This document shows, piece after piece, positions 1-6,553 of a stretch of 9,374 bases of DNA (positions are counted from its first letter, which is position 1; every line of letters begins with the position of its first letter). Location of the stretch: positions 1-9,374 of the forward strand of contig CAJUNK010000026.1 in NCBI GenBank assembly GCA_910587815.1, read 5' to 3'. This DNA is from Candidatus Gastranaerophilales bacterium (lineage in GTDB: Bacteria; Cyanobacteriota; Vampirovibrionia; Gastranaerophilales; Gastranaerophilaceae). The notes under the pieces are model-generated. The model ran no database searches. It was given only the letters and a program-made list of their open reading frames with translations, and was not told the DNA's origin. A program made the translations under genes and the position numbers.

Positions 1-103
1 AAGCCAATCTTTGATAAATAAGCACCAACATTAAAATTAAAAATGCAAAACCAAAAGTATATATCCAAAATTTTCTTAAAAATAACTTTATTTTTTCAAT
101 CAT
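1..103 (-). CDS. Partial membrane-anchored protein, N-terminus only (cut by left edge)
   Basis: An open frame begins at ATG 103-101 and runs off the left edge without a stop (34 codons visible). The peptide starts MIEKIKLFLRKFW: a Lys/Arg-rich n-region, then about 19 hydrophobic residues (roughly 12-30) ending in LVLIYQR. This looks like a signal anchor or the first transmembrane helix of an envelope protein. An in-frame TAA 12 nt upstream excludes an N-terminal extension. No convincing Shine-Dalgarno sequence precedes the ATG, which lowers confidence. The frame is on the same strand as the dehydratase gene ending at 233 and lies beyond that gene's apparent terminator, so it would be a separate unit. 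The family cannot be named from this fragment. Chance occurrence in AT-rich DNA is the main alternative. Confidence 0.45.
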   Translation of the reverse strand, partial: MIEKIKLFLRKFWIYTFGFAFLILMLVLIYQRLA

Positions 104-180
104 AAAAACAGTTTAATTTTTAAACCAAAAAAGACATTAGCTAAAAGAATAATAATCAAAAAGATAAATGCAAAATAAAT

Positions 181-213
181 GCGGCCCCGTTTTAAACATA
201 AAAAGGCAGCCGC
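181..213 (-). terminator. Terminator-like hairpin after the 233-1474 gene
   Basis: On the minus strand GCGGC...GCCGC forms the base of a GC-rich stem. It continues with CC/GG after a small internal loop and then T/A pairs. It starts 20 nt after the stop codon at 233 and is followed by the T-rich tract ATTTATTTT. It is the only GC-rich island in an otherwise very AT-rich gap, which supports a rho-independent terminator. The stem is imperfect and the T tract is interrupted, so strength is uncertain. Confidence 0.55.
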
Positions 214-232
214 AAATATATTTATATAAAAT

Positions 233-1474
233 TTAATCTGTTATATATCCTGCAATAGCACTTTTAGCTGCAACATAGGGAGATGCAAGATAAATAAAGC
301 CTTTTGTATTTCCCATACGACCTTGGAAATTTCTATTTTGAGTTGCAAGACAAACTTCTCCATCCCCCAAAATACCGCCATGCACCCCAACGCAAGGACC
401 GCAGCCTGATGGCAAAAATGATGCACCAGCATCCACAAAAATATTTAAAAGCCCTTCAGCCGCTGCCTGTTTGAATATTTTTGGCGAAGCAGGCACAATA
501 ATAAGCCTTACATCAGGATGTTTTTTCTTGCCTTTTAATACATTAGCAACCACTCTTAAATCTTCAATTCTTCCATTTGTACAAGTGCCCACAAATACCT
601 GATTTACTTTTATATTATTTAGGTCTGAAGCAGGTTTTGTATTATCAACAGTATGCGGACAAGATACAGTACAAGGTATATCAGCCGCATTAATCTCTAT
701 AACTTTTTCATATTTAGCATCTAAATCCATTTTAATTTCTCTGAATTTATCTTCCCTATCATTATCTTTTAAAAATTCATAAGTTTTTTCATCGGATTCA
801 AATAAACCGCATTTAGCACCAGCTTCAACAGCCATGTTTGCAAGGGTGAAACGTTCTGCCATAGACATATTTTGAATAGTAGAACCAGAAAATTCAAGCG
901 CTTTATATGTAGCACCATCTGCACCAATCATCCCTATTAAATAAAGCATTAAATCTTTTGAAGTGACATTTTCTCTAAATTCGCCATTAACAACAATTTT
1001 ATAAGATTCAGGAACTTTTAACCAAGTTTTGCCAAGTGCAAATGCAACAGCAATATCTGTTGAACCCATTCCAGTAGCAAAAGCACCAAGTGCACCTGAA
1101 GTACATGTATGAGAATCAGCACCAACTAAGATTTCACCTGGATTTACAAAACTTTCAATCAGCCTTTGATGACAAACACCTTCTCCAATATCAGAAAGCA
1201 CAGCGCCATATTCTTTTGCAAACTCACGTATAACAAGATGTGAATTTGACAATTCTTTCCTTGGGCTTGGAGCAGCATGGTCTATAAAAAGTATCGTTCT
1301 TTCAGGATTTGCCAATTTTTCTTTACCAAGTTTTTTAAACTCCTGAATAGTTAAAGGTCCAGTGCCATCTTGCACAGCAGCCACATCCACACGTGCAATA
1401 ACTAATTCACCCGGCAGGACGTTATGTCCTGCATGTTCAGATATAATTTTTTGAGCCAGCGTCATCCCTGCCAT
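233..1474 (-). CDS. HacA/LeuC-family dehydratase large subunit (second paralog)
   Basis: Large [4Fe-4S] subunit of the aconitase superfamily, HacA/archaeal-type LeuC branch. Such enzymes isomerise 3-isopropylmalate, homocitrate or a related tricarboxylate together with a separate LeuD-like small subunit in the cytoplasm. Seen here (413 aa): GADSHTCTSGALGAFATGMG around residue 120, cluster ligands Cys298 in GTCTNGR and Cys358/Cys361 in SGCGPCVG, then NRNFQGRMG. The active-site loop reads GEGVCHQ, with the His-Gln found in aconitases. The leuC at 5058 has GRMGIEH there, so substrate preference may differ. I chose the ATG at 1474 because AAGGGG lies 9 nt upstream and the N-terminus MAGMTLAQKI matches the paralog. 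A start at 1510 would add 12 residues but has no Shine-Dalgarno. There is no small subunit nearby. The family call is secure; the substrate is not. Confidence 0.93.
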   Translation of the reverse strand: MAGMTLAQKIISEHAGHNVLPGELVIARVDVAAVQDGTGPLTIQEFKKLGKEKLANPERTILFIDHAAPSPRKELSNSHLVIREFAKEYGAVLSDIGEGVCHQRLIESFVNPGEILVGADSHTCTSGALGAFATGMGSTDIAVAFALGKTWLKVPESYKIVVNGEFRENVTSKDLMLYLIGMIGADGATYKALEFSGSTIQNMSMAERFTLANMAVEAGAKCGLFESDEKTYEFLKDNDREDKFREIKMDLDAKYEKVIEINAADIPCTVSCPHTVDNTKPASDLNNIKVNQVFVGTCTNGRIEDLRVVANVLKGKKKHPDVRLIIVPASPKIFKQAAAEGLLNIFVDAGASFLPSGCGPCVGVHGGILGDGEVCLATQNRNFQGRMGNTKGFIYLASPYVAAKSAIAGYITD

Positions 1475-1483
1475 ATCGATAAT

Positions 1484-1489
1484 CCCCTT
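1484..1489 (-). promoter_or_regulatory. Ribosome binding site deciding the start at 1474
   Basis: AAGGGG on the minus strand, 9 nt before ATG 1474-1472. The paralogous leuC has the same AAGGGGATT sequence before its own ATG (6334-6339, spacing 10). The upstream in-frame ATG at 1510 has no comparable site, so this element favours the shorter protein. Confidence 0.65.
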
Positions 1490-1501
1490 CACTCCATCTT
1501 C

Positions 1502-1530
1502 TTTAATCATTCAATATAGTTTATTATAAT
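1502..1530 (+). promoter_or_regulatory. Possible divergent promoter for the patatin gene, sharing the -10
   Basis: ATTATAAT at 1523-1530 is self-complementary, so TATAAT also reads on the plus strand at 1525-1530. The plus-strand -35 candidate TTTAAT (1502-1507, 17-nt spacing) is poor. The implied start near 1537 gives a leader of about 66 nt. TATAAA at 1590-1595 is an alternative, but would make a nearly leaderless transcript and lacks a -35. Weak call. Confidence 0.3.
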
Positions 1531-1552
1531 GCAAATACACCCATAATGGAAA
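1523..1552 (-). promoter_or_regulatory. Sigma70-like promoter for the 233-1474 dehydratase gene
   Basis: On the minus strand a perfect TATAAT -10 occupies 1523-1528. TTTCCA at 1547-1552 is a 4/6 match to the -35 box at 18-nt spacing. Transcription would start near 1516 and give a leader of about 40 nt containing the AAGGGG site. That is too short for a riboswitch or attenuator. No operator is recognisable. Confidence 0.5.
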
Positions 1553-1603
1553 TATCTACTTATTAAGGGATGTAAATTTTCAAATATGTTATAAAATAAA
1601 AGA

Positions 1604-2812
1604 ATGGAAAACAATCTAGAATATTTTTGTATACTTGGCGGCGGCGGAATAAGAGGCTGCTCTTACATAGGCACTTTAAAAGCCATTGAAGAATTAAACC
1701 TTAAAATCACAGGCTGGGCAGGCTCTTCCATTGGTGCTGTTGTTGCAGCGTTATACGCATTCAATTATACAATCGATGAAATCAATGAAGTTTTTGAAGC
1801 AATAAATATCGACTTTTTTAAGGATTTAAATTTCAGTCTTGGAAAAGATTTTGCACTATCAAAGGGTGGGTATTTTTACGATTGGATAAAAGATAAAATA
1901 GAAAGCAAATTCTATGGTGCAAGCTACATCAAAGGAAAAATGCCGCCAGTAACATTTAAAGATGCTAATAAAAATATTGTTATTTTTTCTGTAAATTTAA
2001 GATATTTAAACTTTTATGAATTTTCTAAAATAAAAACCCCTGATGCAGAAATTGCAAGTGCAGTTAGAGCATCTGTCAGTATGCCAGGGTTGTATAAACC
2101 CGTTATGAACGAAAAAGATTGTCTTGTAGATGGTGATTTAGTAAAATGCACACCACTTTGGCGGGTAAGTGAAACCATTAAAAACACTCAAAGCAGAATA
2201 TTGGAATTTAGACTTGAGGACAATGAAACTGAAAAAAATATTACAAATACAGCAGGATACCTAAACGCTGTATACAATACAATCACTGGTTTTGCTACAG
2301 ATTACATTGTAGATTTATACAAAGATAAAGATAAATTTGACTATATAAAGATAAATTTGCCTGATATTTCAGTGGTAGATTTTATGATTTCAACCGAAAA
2401 AAAATTAGAAATGGCAACAATAGGATACAATACCACAAAAAAATATTTTACAGAAATTTATCCAAAAAAAAGAAAGCTTCTTTTTAACACATATTATGAA
2501 ATACAGCTTATGTTGATGAAAATTAAAAGAGAAATTTCATCAGATAGAATAAAGCATGCATATATAATTTTAATGGAATTGATGTCTTTTCTTTGTGAAA
2601 ACAAAAAATATATTGATATTAAAATTTACGATAAAATTTTAAATTTTAAAAACATATTCAAAGAAAATTATAAAATTTCAAAGTTTTTGTTCTTAAACGG
2701 TTATAGTTTAAATAAAATAAAGCTAACACAAGAATTAAACGATGAACTTGTTAAAATTTTAAATAAAAAAGTATTAGAACTAAAAGACAACAAAACAGAA
2801 TGCATACTCTAA
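1604..2812 (+). CDS. Patatin-like phospholipase / acyl hydrolase
   Basis: Patatin-family lipid acyl hydrolase (Ser-Asp dyad), which releases fatty acids from phospholipid or other lipid esters. Three signatures are visible in 402 aa: the glycine-rich oxyanion loop GGGGIRG (12-18), the nucleophile elbow GSSIG with Ser42 (40-44), and the catalytic Asp176 in VDGD. The last is DG-D rather than the common DG-G/A. The catalytic core spans about residues 5-260. The remaining 140 residues are Lys/Ile/Leu-rich and probably helical, with no domain I recognise. There is no signal peptide, so it is cytosolic or delivered by other means. An in-frame TAA at 1592 fixes the N-terminus at 1604. The ribosome binding site is very weak (A-rich only). 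No cyclic-nucleotide synthase or secretion gene is adjacent, so an immunity or toxin role is not supported. Membrane lipid turnover is the default reading. Confidence 0.88.
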   Translation: MENNLEYFCILGGGGIRGCSYIGTLKAIEELNLKITGWAGSSIGAVVAALYAFNYTIDEINEVFEAINIDFFKDLNFSLGKDFALSKGGYFYDWIKDKIESKFYGASYIKGKMPPVTFKDANKNIVIFSVNLRYLNFYEFSKIKTPDAEIASAVRASVSMPGLYKPVMNEKDCLVDGDLVKCTPLWRVSETIKNTQSRILEFRLEDNETEKNITNTAGYLNAVYNTITGFATDYIVDLYKDKDKFDYIKINLPDISVVDFMISTEKKLEMATIGYNTTKKYFTEIYPKKRKLLFNTYYEIQLMLMKIKREISSDRIKHAYIILMELMSFLCENKKYIDIKIYDKILNFKNIFKENYKISKFLFLNGYSLNKIKLTQELNDELVKILNKKVLELKDNKTECIL

Positions 2813-2815
2813 ATT

Positions 2816-4204
2816 TTATTCCAGCGAATAAATTCCATAAACTATGTCATCCTCTAAACCCTTAACCAAGGAAGGTCTAACACCATAGTTTTGTATAATT
2901 ATAGAAAACACATAATCTTTATTAGAAACCGAAGTAACGTAACCCGCAAGAGAGCTTACCCCAAAAATAGTGCCTGTTTTTGCCCTCAAATTGCCGGATA
3001 AATCACGCATACGTCTAGCTAAAGTGCCTTCATCAGCTGTTATCATGTATTCTTTTATTTTAGAAAATTCATCTAAATACACTAATGCACTGCTCATCCA
3101 AAATGTTGAAAACGCATTATACCTAGATACACCTGATGCATCCACAAGATTGACTCTGTCCATATTGAGCCCTGCACCTTTATTTGGATTACCGTAGTAA
3201 TCAAAAAACATAGCTTTTGCATCTTCAAAACTTCCAGCTTTTTCAATATTGTTAGCTGTATTGTTTCTTGCCCAAGAAGCACCTGCAAGTTTAAATATCG
3301 TCTCCGTTGTAAAATTATCACTTGTTTTAAGTGCAAACCTTACAGCCTTAGTAATTGGACGCCTATAAGATGCTATTCTTTTAGCATTTTGAGGTACTTT
3401 TTTTGTATAAAAAGGTTTAGAATACGAAATACCATTTTTATCAAGCGCCATCCTTAATTTAAATACAAAAAACTGCGCTGGATCTAGGATTGGATAGTTC
3501 TTCACGGTATCACTTGAAATTTGCCCCTGGAGGGTAATTATGCCTGTTTTTTCACCATAATTTAAAACAGGCTTAAAATCAGTCTTGCTGCCAACTTTTA
3601 ACTCATTTACAAAAGAAAGTTTATAATTGTTGGTTTGGGTGATTTTCACACTATTTTTATCACTAGAAACATAAAAATTAACTTTCACGCTATTTTTATC
3701 AACAATATATGGTGAAATTTTTGGAGAATTAGGCCATAAATCATCCACAGTCCAACCATCGGGATAAGGCTTTTTATCAATGATTGTATCATCTATATAA
3801 AAATTTCTAATGTGGCCGCCATAAGCTGTTTTTATATTCTTTGCCAATGTGTTTAAATCATTGGATGTCAAAAGAGGGTCTGCCCCCAGTTTTAAGTACA
3901 AATTTTTATCTTCATCTATATAAGCAATTGTTTCAAAGTAATAATTATCACCAAGTTCATTAAGCGCTGCTGCCAAAGTAAATATTTTCAAAGCAGAGGC
4001 TGGATTTAAATAGATATTAGGACGCCTTGAATAAGTACAGTCTTTTGTTTTTGCATTCAATACTGAAATTGAAATAACAGAATCGCCTCCAAGACCAGTA
4101 TTGTCTATAGCTTTAGAAACAGGGTTTGCAACAGCGCAGCAGCATGAGGCTGCAAAAATGCAAATCAAAAAAATATCAAAAATTTTAAACCAAATTTTTT
4201 GCAT
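2816..4204 (-). CDS. dacB: PBP4-type D-alanyl-D-alanine carboxypeptidase/endopeptidase
   Basis: Class C low-molecular-weight penicillin-binding protein (peptidase family S13). It trims D-Ala from stem peptides and cleaves D-Ala-mDAP crosslinks in periplasmic peptidoglycan. With the start at 4204 (462 aa) the catalytic motifs are SALK (Ser70/Lys73), SDN (295-297) and KTG (409-411). The long stretch between SxxK and SDN fits the extra domains of PBP4. The N-terminus is a signal peptide: MQKIWFKIF, a hydrophobic core, three consecutive Cys (21-23), then AVA (24-26), a signal peptidase I site; ASC is a poor lipobox. I chose ATG 4204 because AAGGCGG lies 6 nt upstream (4211-4217). The earlier ATG at 4240 lacks a ribosome site and would put 12 residues before the signal. 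It overlaps the amidase gene by 20 nt and is the last gene of the leftward unit. Confidence 0.92.
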   Translation of the reverse strand: MQKIWFKIFDIFLICIFAASCCCAVANPVSKAIDNTGLGGDSVISISVLNAKTKDCTYSRRPNIYLNPASALKIFTLAAALNELGDNYYFETIAYIDEDKNLYLKLGADPLLTSNDLNTLAKNIKTAYGGHIRNFYIDDTIIDKKPYPDGWTVDDLWPNSPKISPYIVDKNSVKVNFYVSSDKNSVKITQTNNYKLSFVNELKVGSKTDFKPVLNYGEKTGIITLQGQISSDTVKNYPILDPAQFFVFKLRMALDKNGISYSKPFYTKKVPQNAKRIASYRRPITKAVRFALKTSDNFTTETIFKLAGASWARNNTANNIEKAGSFEDAKAMFFDYYGNPNKGAGLNMDRVNLVDASGVSRYNAFSTFWMSSALVYLDEFSKIKEYMITADEGTLARRMRDLSGNLRAKTGTIFGVSSLAGYVTSVSNKDYVFSIIIQNYGVRPSLVKGLEDDIVYGIYSLE

Positions 4205-5033
4205 CAAACCCCGCCTTAACAATTTTTGGATAAAAGCCAAAGCTGTTCACTTTTCTATTCTCCAAATTAGGATAAGTATTACGAACATCTGATACAATAG
4301 CCATATTTACTGATTCATAAATATAGCCTTCATCCTCATTTAATACTTTTACAACGCTGCCAAGAGGATTAACAAGCATGGAATATCCTGAATTATAGAT
4401 GCCATCTTTAATAAGCCCTGTTTGCGAAAGCGCCAAAAAGTAAGTTTGATTTTCAACAGCTCTTGATTTTGCCATAGCATCATATTGCGCGCGTCTTGTT
4501 TTGGGCCAGGCAGACAAATTAACCATTAAATGAGGAGCATCAGATGAAGTTATATAGCTTCTGAATAATTCAGGAAATCTTATATCATAACAAATTGAAA
4601 GTCCAACTTTTAAACCCTCAATATCGACAATTAAAGGATTGTCACCAGCTGATACAGCCATGGCTTCACCATCAGGTGAGTATAAGTGAATTTTATCATA
4701 TAATGCACAAACTTCACCCTTCCTGTTTATTACAGGGCAGGAGTTAAAATATTTACCATTATTCTGTCTAATATAAGAACCACCAACAATGTTTACATCA
4801 TATTTATATGCAAGAGCACATAAAAAATCTGGAGCTTCCATATTTTCAGATGCAAAAGTTCTGAAACATTCAGGATGCCAACCTAGTGTCCAAACTTCTG
4901 GTAAAAAAACAATATCAGGCTTGCAACCATCATCTAAAGCAGACAAAAACAGTGTTTCAACCTTATTTTTATTCGCTTTATAATCAGAAACAACAGAATT
5001 AAGTTGAATAGCCAAAATATTCTTATGCATCAT
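4185..5033 (-). CDS. Carbon-nitrogen hydrolase, omega-amidase (YafV/Nit2)-like
   Basis: Nitrilase-superfamily cytoplasmic amidase (282 aa). The Glu-Lys-Cys catalytic triad is visible: Glu46 in FLPEVW, Lys114 in YDKIHLYS, Cys148 in SICYDIRFPEL, with a supporting Glu123 in the GEAMAVSAG segment. The later AWPKTRRAQYDAMAKSRA followed by VENQTY resembles the NWP...RAIENQ.Y stretch of YafV-type omega-amidases. These hydrolyse 2-oxoglutaramate or 2-oxosuccinamate; deaminated-glutathione amidase is a near relative and cannot be excluded. The start at 5033 is supported by GGAG 5 nt upstream (5039-5042); the second ATG (5030) is a fallback. It lies 24 nt after leuC and overlaps dacB, so it is translated within the same operon. 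Its substrate may be a metabolite, or possibly a peptidoglycan-derived amide given dacB, but the latter is speculation. Confidence 0.88.
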   Translation of the reverse strand: MMHKNILAIQLNSVVSDYKANKNKVETLFLSALDDGCKPDIVFLPEVWTLGWHPECFRTFASENMEAPDFLCALAYKYDVNIVGGSYIRQNNGKYFNSCPVINRKGEVCALYDKIHLYSPDGEAMAVSAGDNPLIVDIEGLKVGLSICYDIRFPELFRSYITSSDAPHLMVNLSAWPKTRRAQYDAMAKSRAVENQTYFLALSQTGLIKDGIYNSGYSMLVNPLGSVVKVLNEDEGYIYESVNMAIVSDVRNTYPNLENRKVNSFGFYPKIVKAGFDAKNLV

Positions 5034-5057
5034 TAGTTCTCCGATATCTCTTTATTT

Positions 5058-6323
5058 TTAGAGCTCCTCAGGAGAAGCAATTCTTCCTAAAATTGCGCTG
5101 GCAGCAGCAACAGCAGGAGATGCCAAGTATACTTCAGATTCAGGATGCCCCATTCTGCCTACAAAATTTCTATTTGTGGTAGAAATTGCTCTTTCACCTT
5201 TTGCAAGAATTCCAGCATGACCCCCAAGACATGGTCCGCAAGTAGGAGTGGAAACAGCACCTTCAGCCTCTACAATAGTTTGAACATAACCAAGTTCAAT
5301 TGCTTTTAAATAAATATCCTGCGTACCAGGGAACACTATTAAGCGCACATTTTTATGCACCTTTTTACCGCGTAAAATATCAGCAGCAATCTTTAAATCA
5401 GAAAGTCTGCCGTTTGTACAACTACCTATTACAACCTGATTGATTTCAACATTGCCCACTTTGCTTATTGGTCTTGTATTTTCTGGCAAATGCGGAAAAG
5501 CAACCGTAGGCTCAATATCAGCTACATCATACTTTATAATTCTTTCATATTCTGCATCAGGATCAGAATTGTAAAATTTGTATGGCCTAATAGAGCGCCC
5601 TTTTAAATACTCTTCTGTAATTTTATCAGGGGGAATAATACCGTTTTTTGCACCAGCTTCAATTGCCATATTGCATATAGTAAATCTACCATCCATTGGC
5701 ATTTCATCAATAGCGCTTCCTGTGATTTCAAGGGTTTTATATAAAGCTCCATCTACACCAATGTCACCAATCAAGTGCAGAACTAAATCTTTTGCACTTA
5801 CCCATTTATTTAGTTTGCCATTAAATTCAACTTTGATAGCAGATGGAACCTTGAACCAAGTTTCACCTGACGCCATAGCACAAGCTAGATCTGTAGAGCC
5901 CACACCGGTTGAAAAAGCACCCAAAGCACCATAGGTGCAAGTATGTGAATCTGCACCAATAATTAAATCTCCGGCAGTTACAATACCTGAATCAGGTAGA
6001 AGCGCATGTTCAATACCCATTCTACCTACTTCAAAAAAGAATTTTAAACCTTTTTCCCTTGCAAAATTTCTGATTAAATTAACCTGTTCTGCGGATTTAA
6101 TATCTTTGTTTGGAACAAAGTGATCTGGTACAAAAACACATCTTTCAGAATCAAAAACTTTATCTACGCCAATCTTTCTAAATTCATTAATAGCAACAGG
6201 GCCTGTAATGTCATTAGCCAGTGTAATATCTACACGCGCATTAATTAAATCCCCAGCTTTTACTTCATCTTTACCAGCATGGGCTGCAAATATTTTCTCT
6301 GTGATTGTCATTGGTCTTGGCAT
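5058..6323 (-). CDS. leuC: 3-isopropylmalate dehydratase large subunit (HacA-family LeuC)
   Basis: Large [4Fe-4S] subunit of isopropylmalate isomerase, the second step of leucine synthesis (2-isopropylmalate to 3-isopropylmalate); it needs a LeuD partner. The protein is 421 aa, the usual length for the archaeal/clostridial type rather than the longer E. coli type. Signatures: DHFVPNKDIKSAEQ (67-80), GRMGIEHALLP (100-110), GADSHTCTYGALGAFSTGVG (123-142), GSCTNGR with Cys302, and TPTCGPCLGG with Cys362/Cys365, then TTNRNFVGRMGHPESEVYLA. AAGGGG lies 10 nt before the ATG. It sits 25 nt after the small Cys-rich gene and 24 nt before the amidase gene. Other leu genes and leuD are absent from the window, so homoaconitase or another specificity remains possible. 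LeuC is the better fit of the two paralogs. Confidence 0.93.
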   Translation of the reverse strand: MPRPMTITEKIFAAHAGKDEVKAGDLINARVDITLANDITGPVAINEFRKIGVDKVFDSERCVFVPDHFVPNKDIKSAEQVNLIRNFAREKGLKFFFEVGRMGIEHALLPDSGIVTAGDLIIGADSHTCTYGALGAFSTGVGSTDLACAMASGETWFKVPSAIKVEFNGKLNKWVSAKDLVLHLIGDIGVDGALYKTLEITGSAIDEMPMDGRFTICNMAIEAGAKNGIIPPDKITEEYLKGRSIRPYKFYNSDPDAEYERIIKYDVADIEPTVAFPHLPENTRPISKVGNVEINQVVIGSCTNGRLSDLKIAADILRGKKVHKNVRLIVFPGTQDIYLKAIELGYVQTIVEAEGAVSTPTCGPCLGGHAGILAKGERAISTTNRNFVGRMGHPESEVYLASPAVAAASAILGRIASPEEL

Positions 6324-6348
6324 AGTATAAAATCCCCTTATATATTAA

Positions 6349-6534
6349 CTATTCTGCTGATTTAGCCCCTTGTTTTGCTTTAACATCCAAAAGGGCATTA
6401 TGTGCTATTACATATACAGCACAAGTTTTAAGATTTTGGATGTACCATGCACAATTTTCTTGTGCGCATACTGAATTAATATCTTTGCCTGCTGAAATCA
6501 AAGGGCAAATTGGAATAGTACCGCTATTTGACAT
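6349..6534 (-). CDS. Small four-cysteine conserved-type protein (possible metal or Fe-S binder)
   Basis: A 61-aa soluble protein of unknown function. Its first two thirds carry four cysteines (Cys10, 23, 28, 38) in the pattern C-x12-C-x4-C-x9-C, in CPLIS, VCAQENCAWY and KTCAVYV contexts. An amphipathic, possibly helical tail (AHNALLDVKAKQ) follows. Four Cys at this spacing in so short a protein suggest Zn or an Fe-S cluster; that is inference. Similar short CPL...C...CAW proteins occur, as I recall, as unnamed genes in several anaerobes. It is a real gene: GAGGT lies a good distance before the ATG, and it fits between nfnA (19 nt) and leuC (25 nt) with the same spacing as the rest of the operon. 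A role in maturing or reducing the neighbouring Fe-S enzymes is a testable guess only. Confidence 0.8.
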   Translation of the reverse strand: MSNSGTIPICPLISAGKDINSVCAQENCAWYIQNLKTCAVYVIAHNALLDVKAKQGAKSAE

Positions 6535-6553
6535 AATCTACCTCATTTTCTAA

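Noticed and set aside
1560..1576. AAGGGATG on the plus strand as the ribosome site of the patatin gene
   Set aside because: It is about 30 nt upstream of the ATG at 1604, and the ATG it contains is followed at once by TAA.
1604..2812. CBASS-type antiphage phospholipase (CapV-like) or ExoU-like toxin
   Set aside because: No cyclic-nucleotide synthase, ubiquitin-like ancillary gene, secretion gene or chaperone is adjacent. Its neighbours are housekeeping metabolism and cell-wall genes.
5578..5934. 118-codon plus-strand open frame inside leuC
   Set aside because: It lies wholly antisense to conserved LeuC motifs, has no recognisable protein features and no upstream ribosome site.
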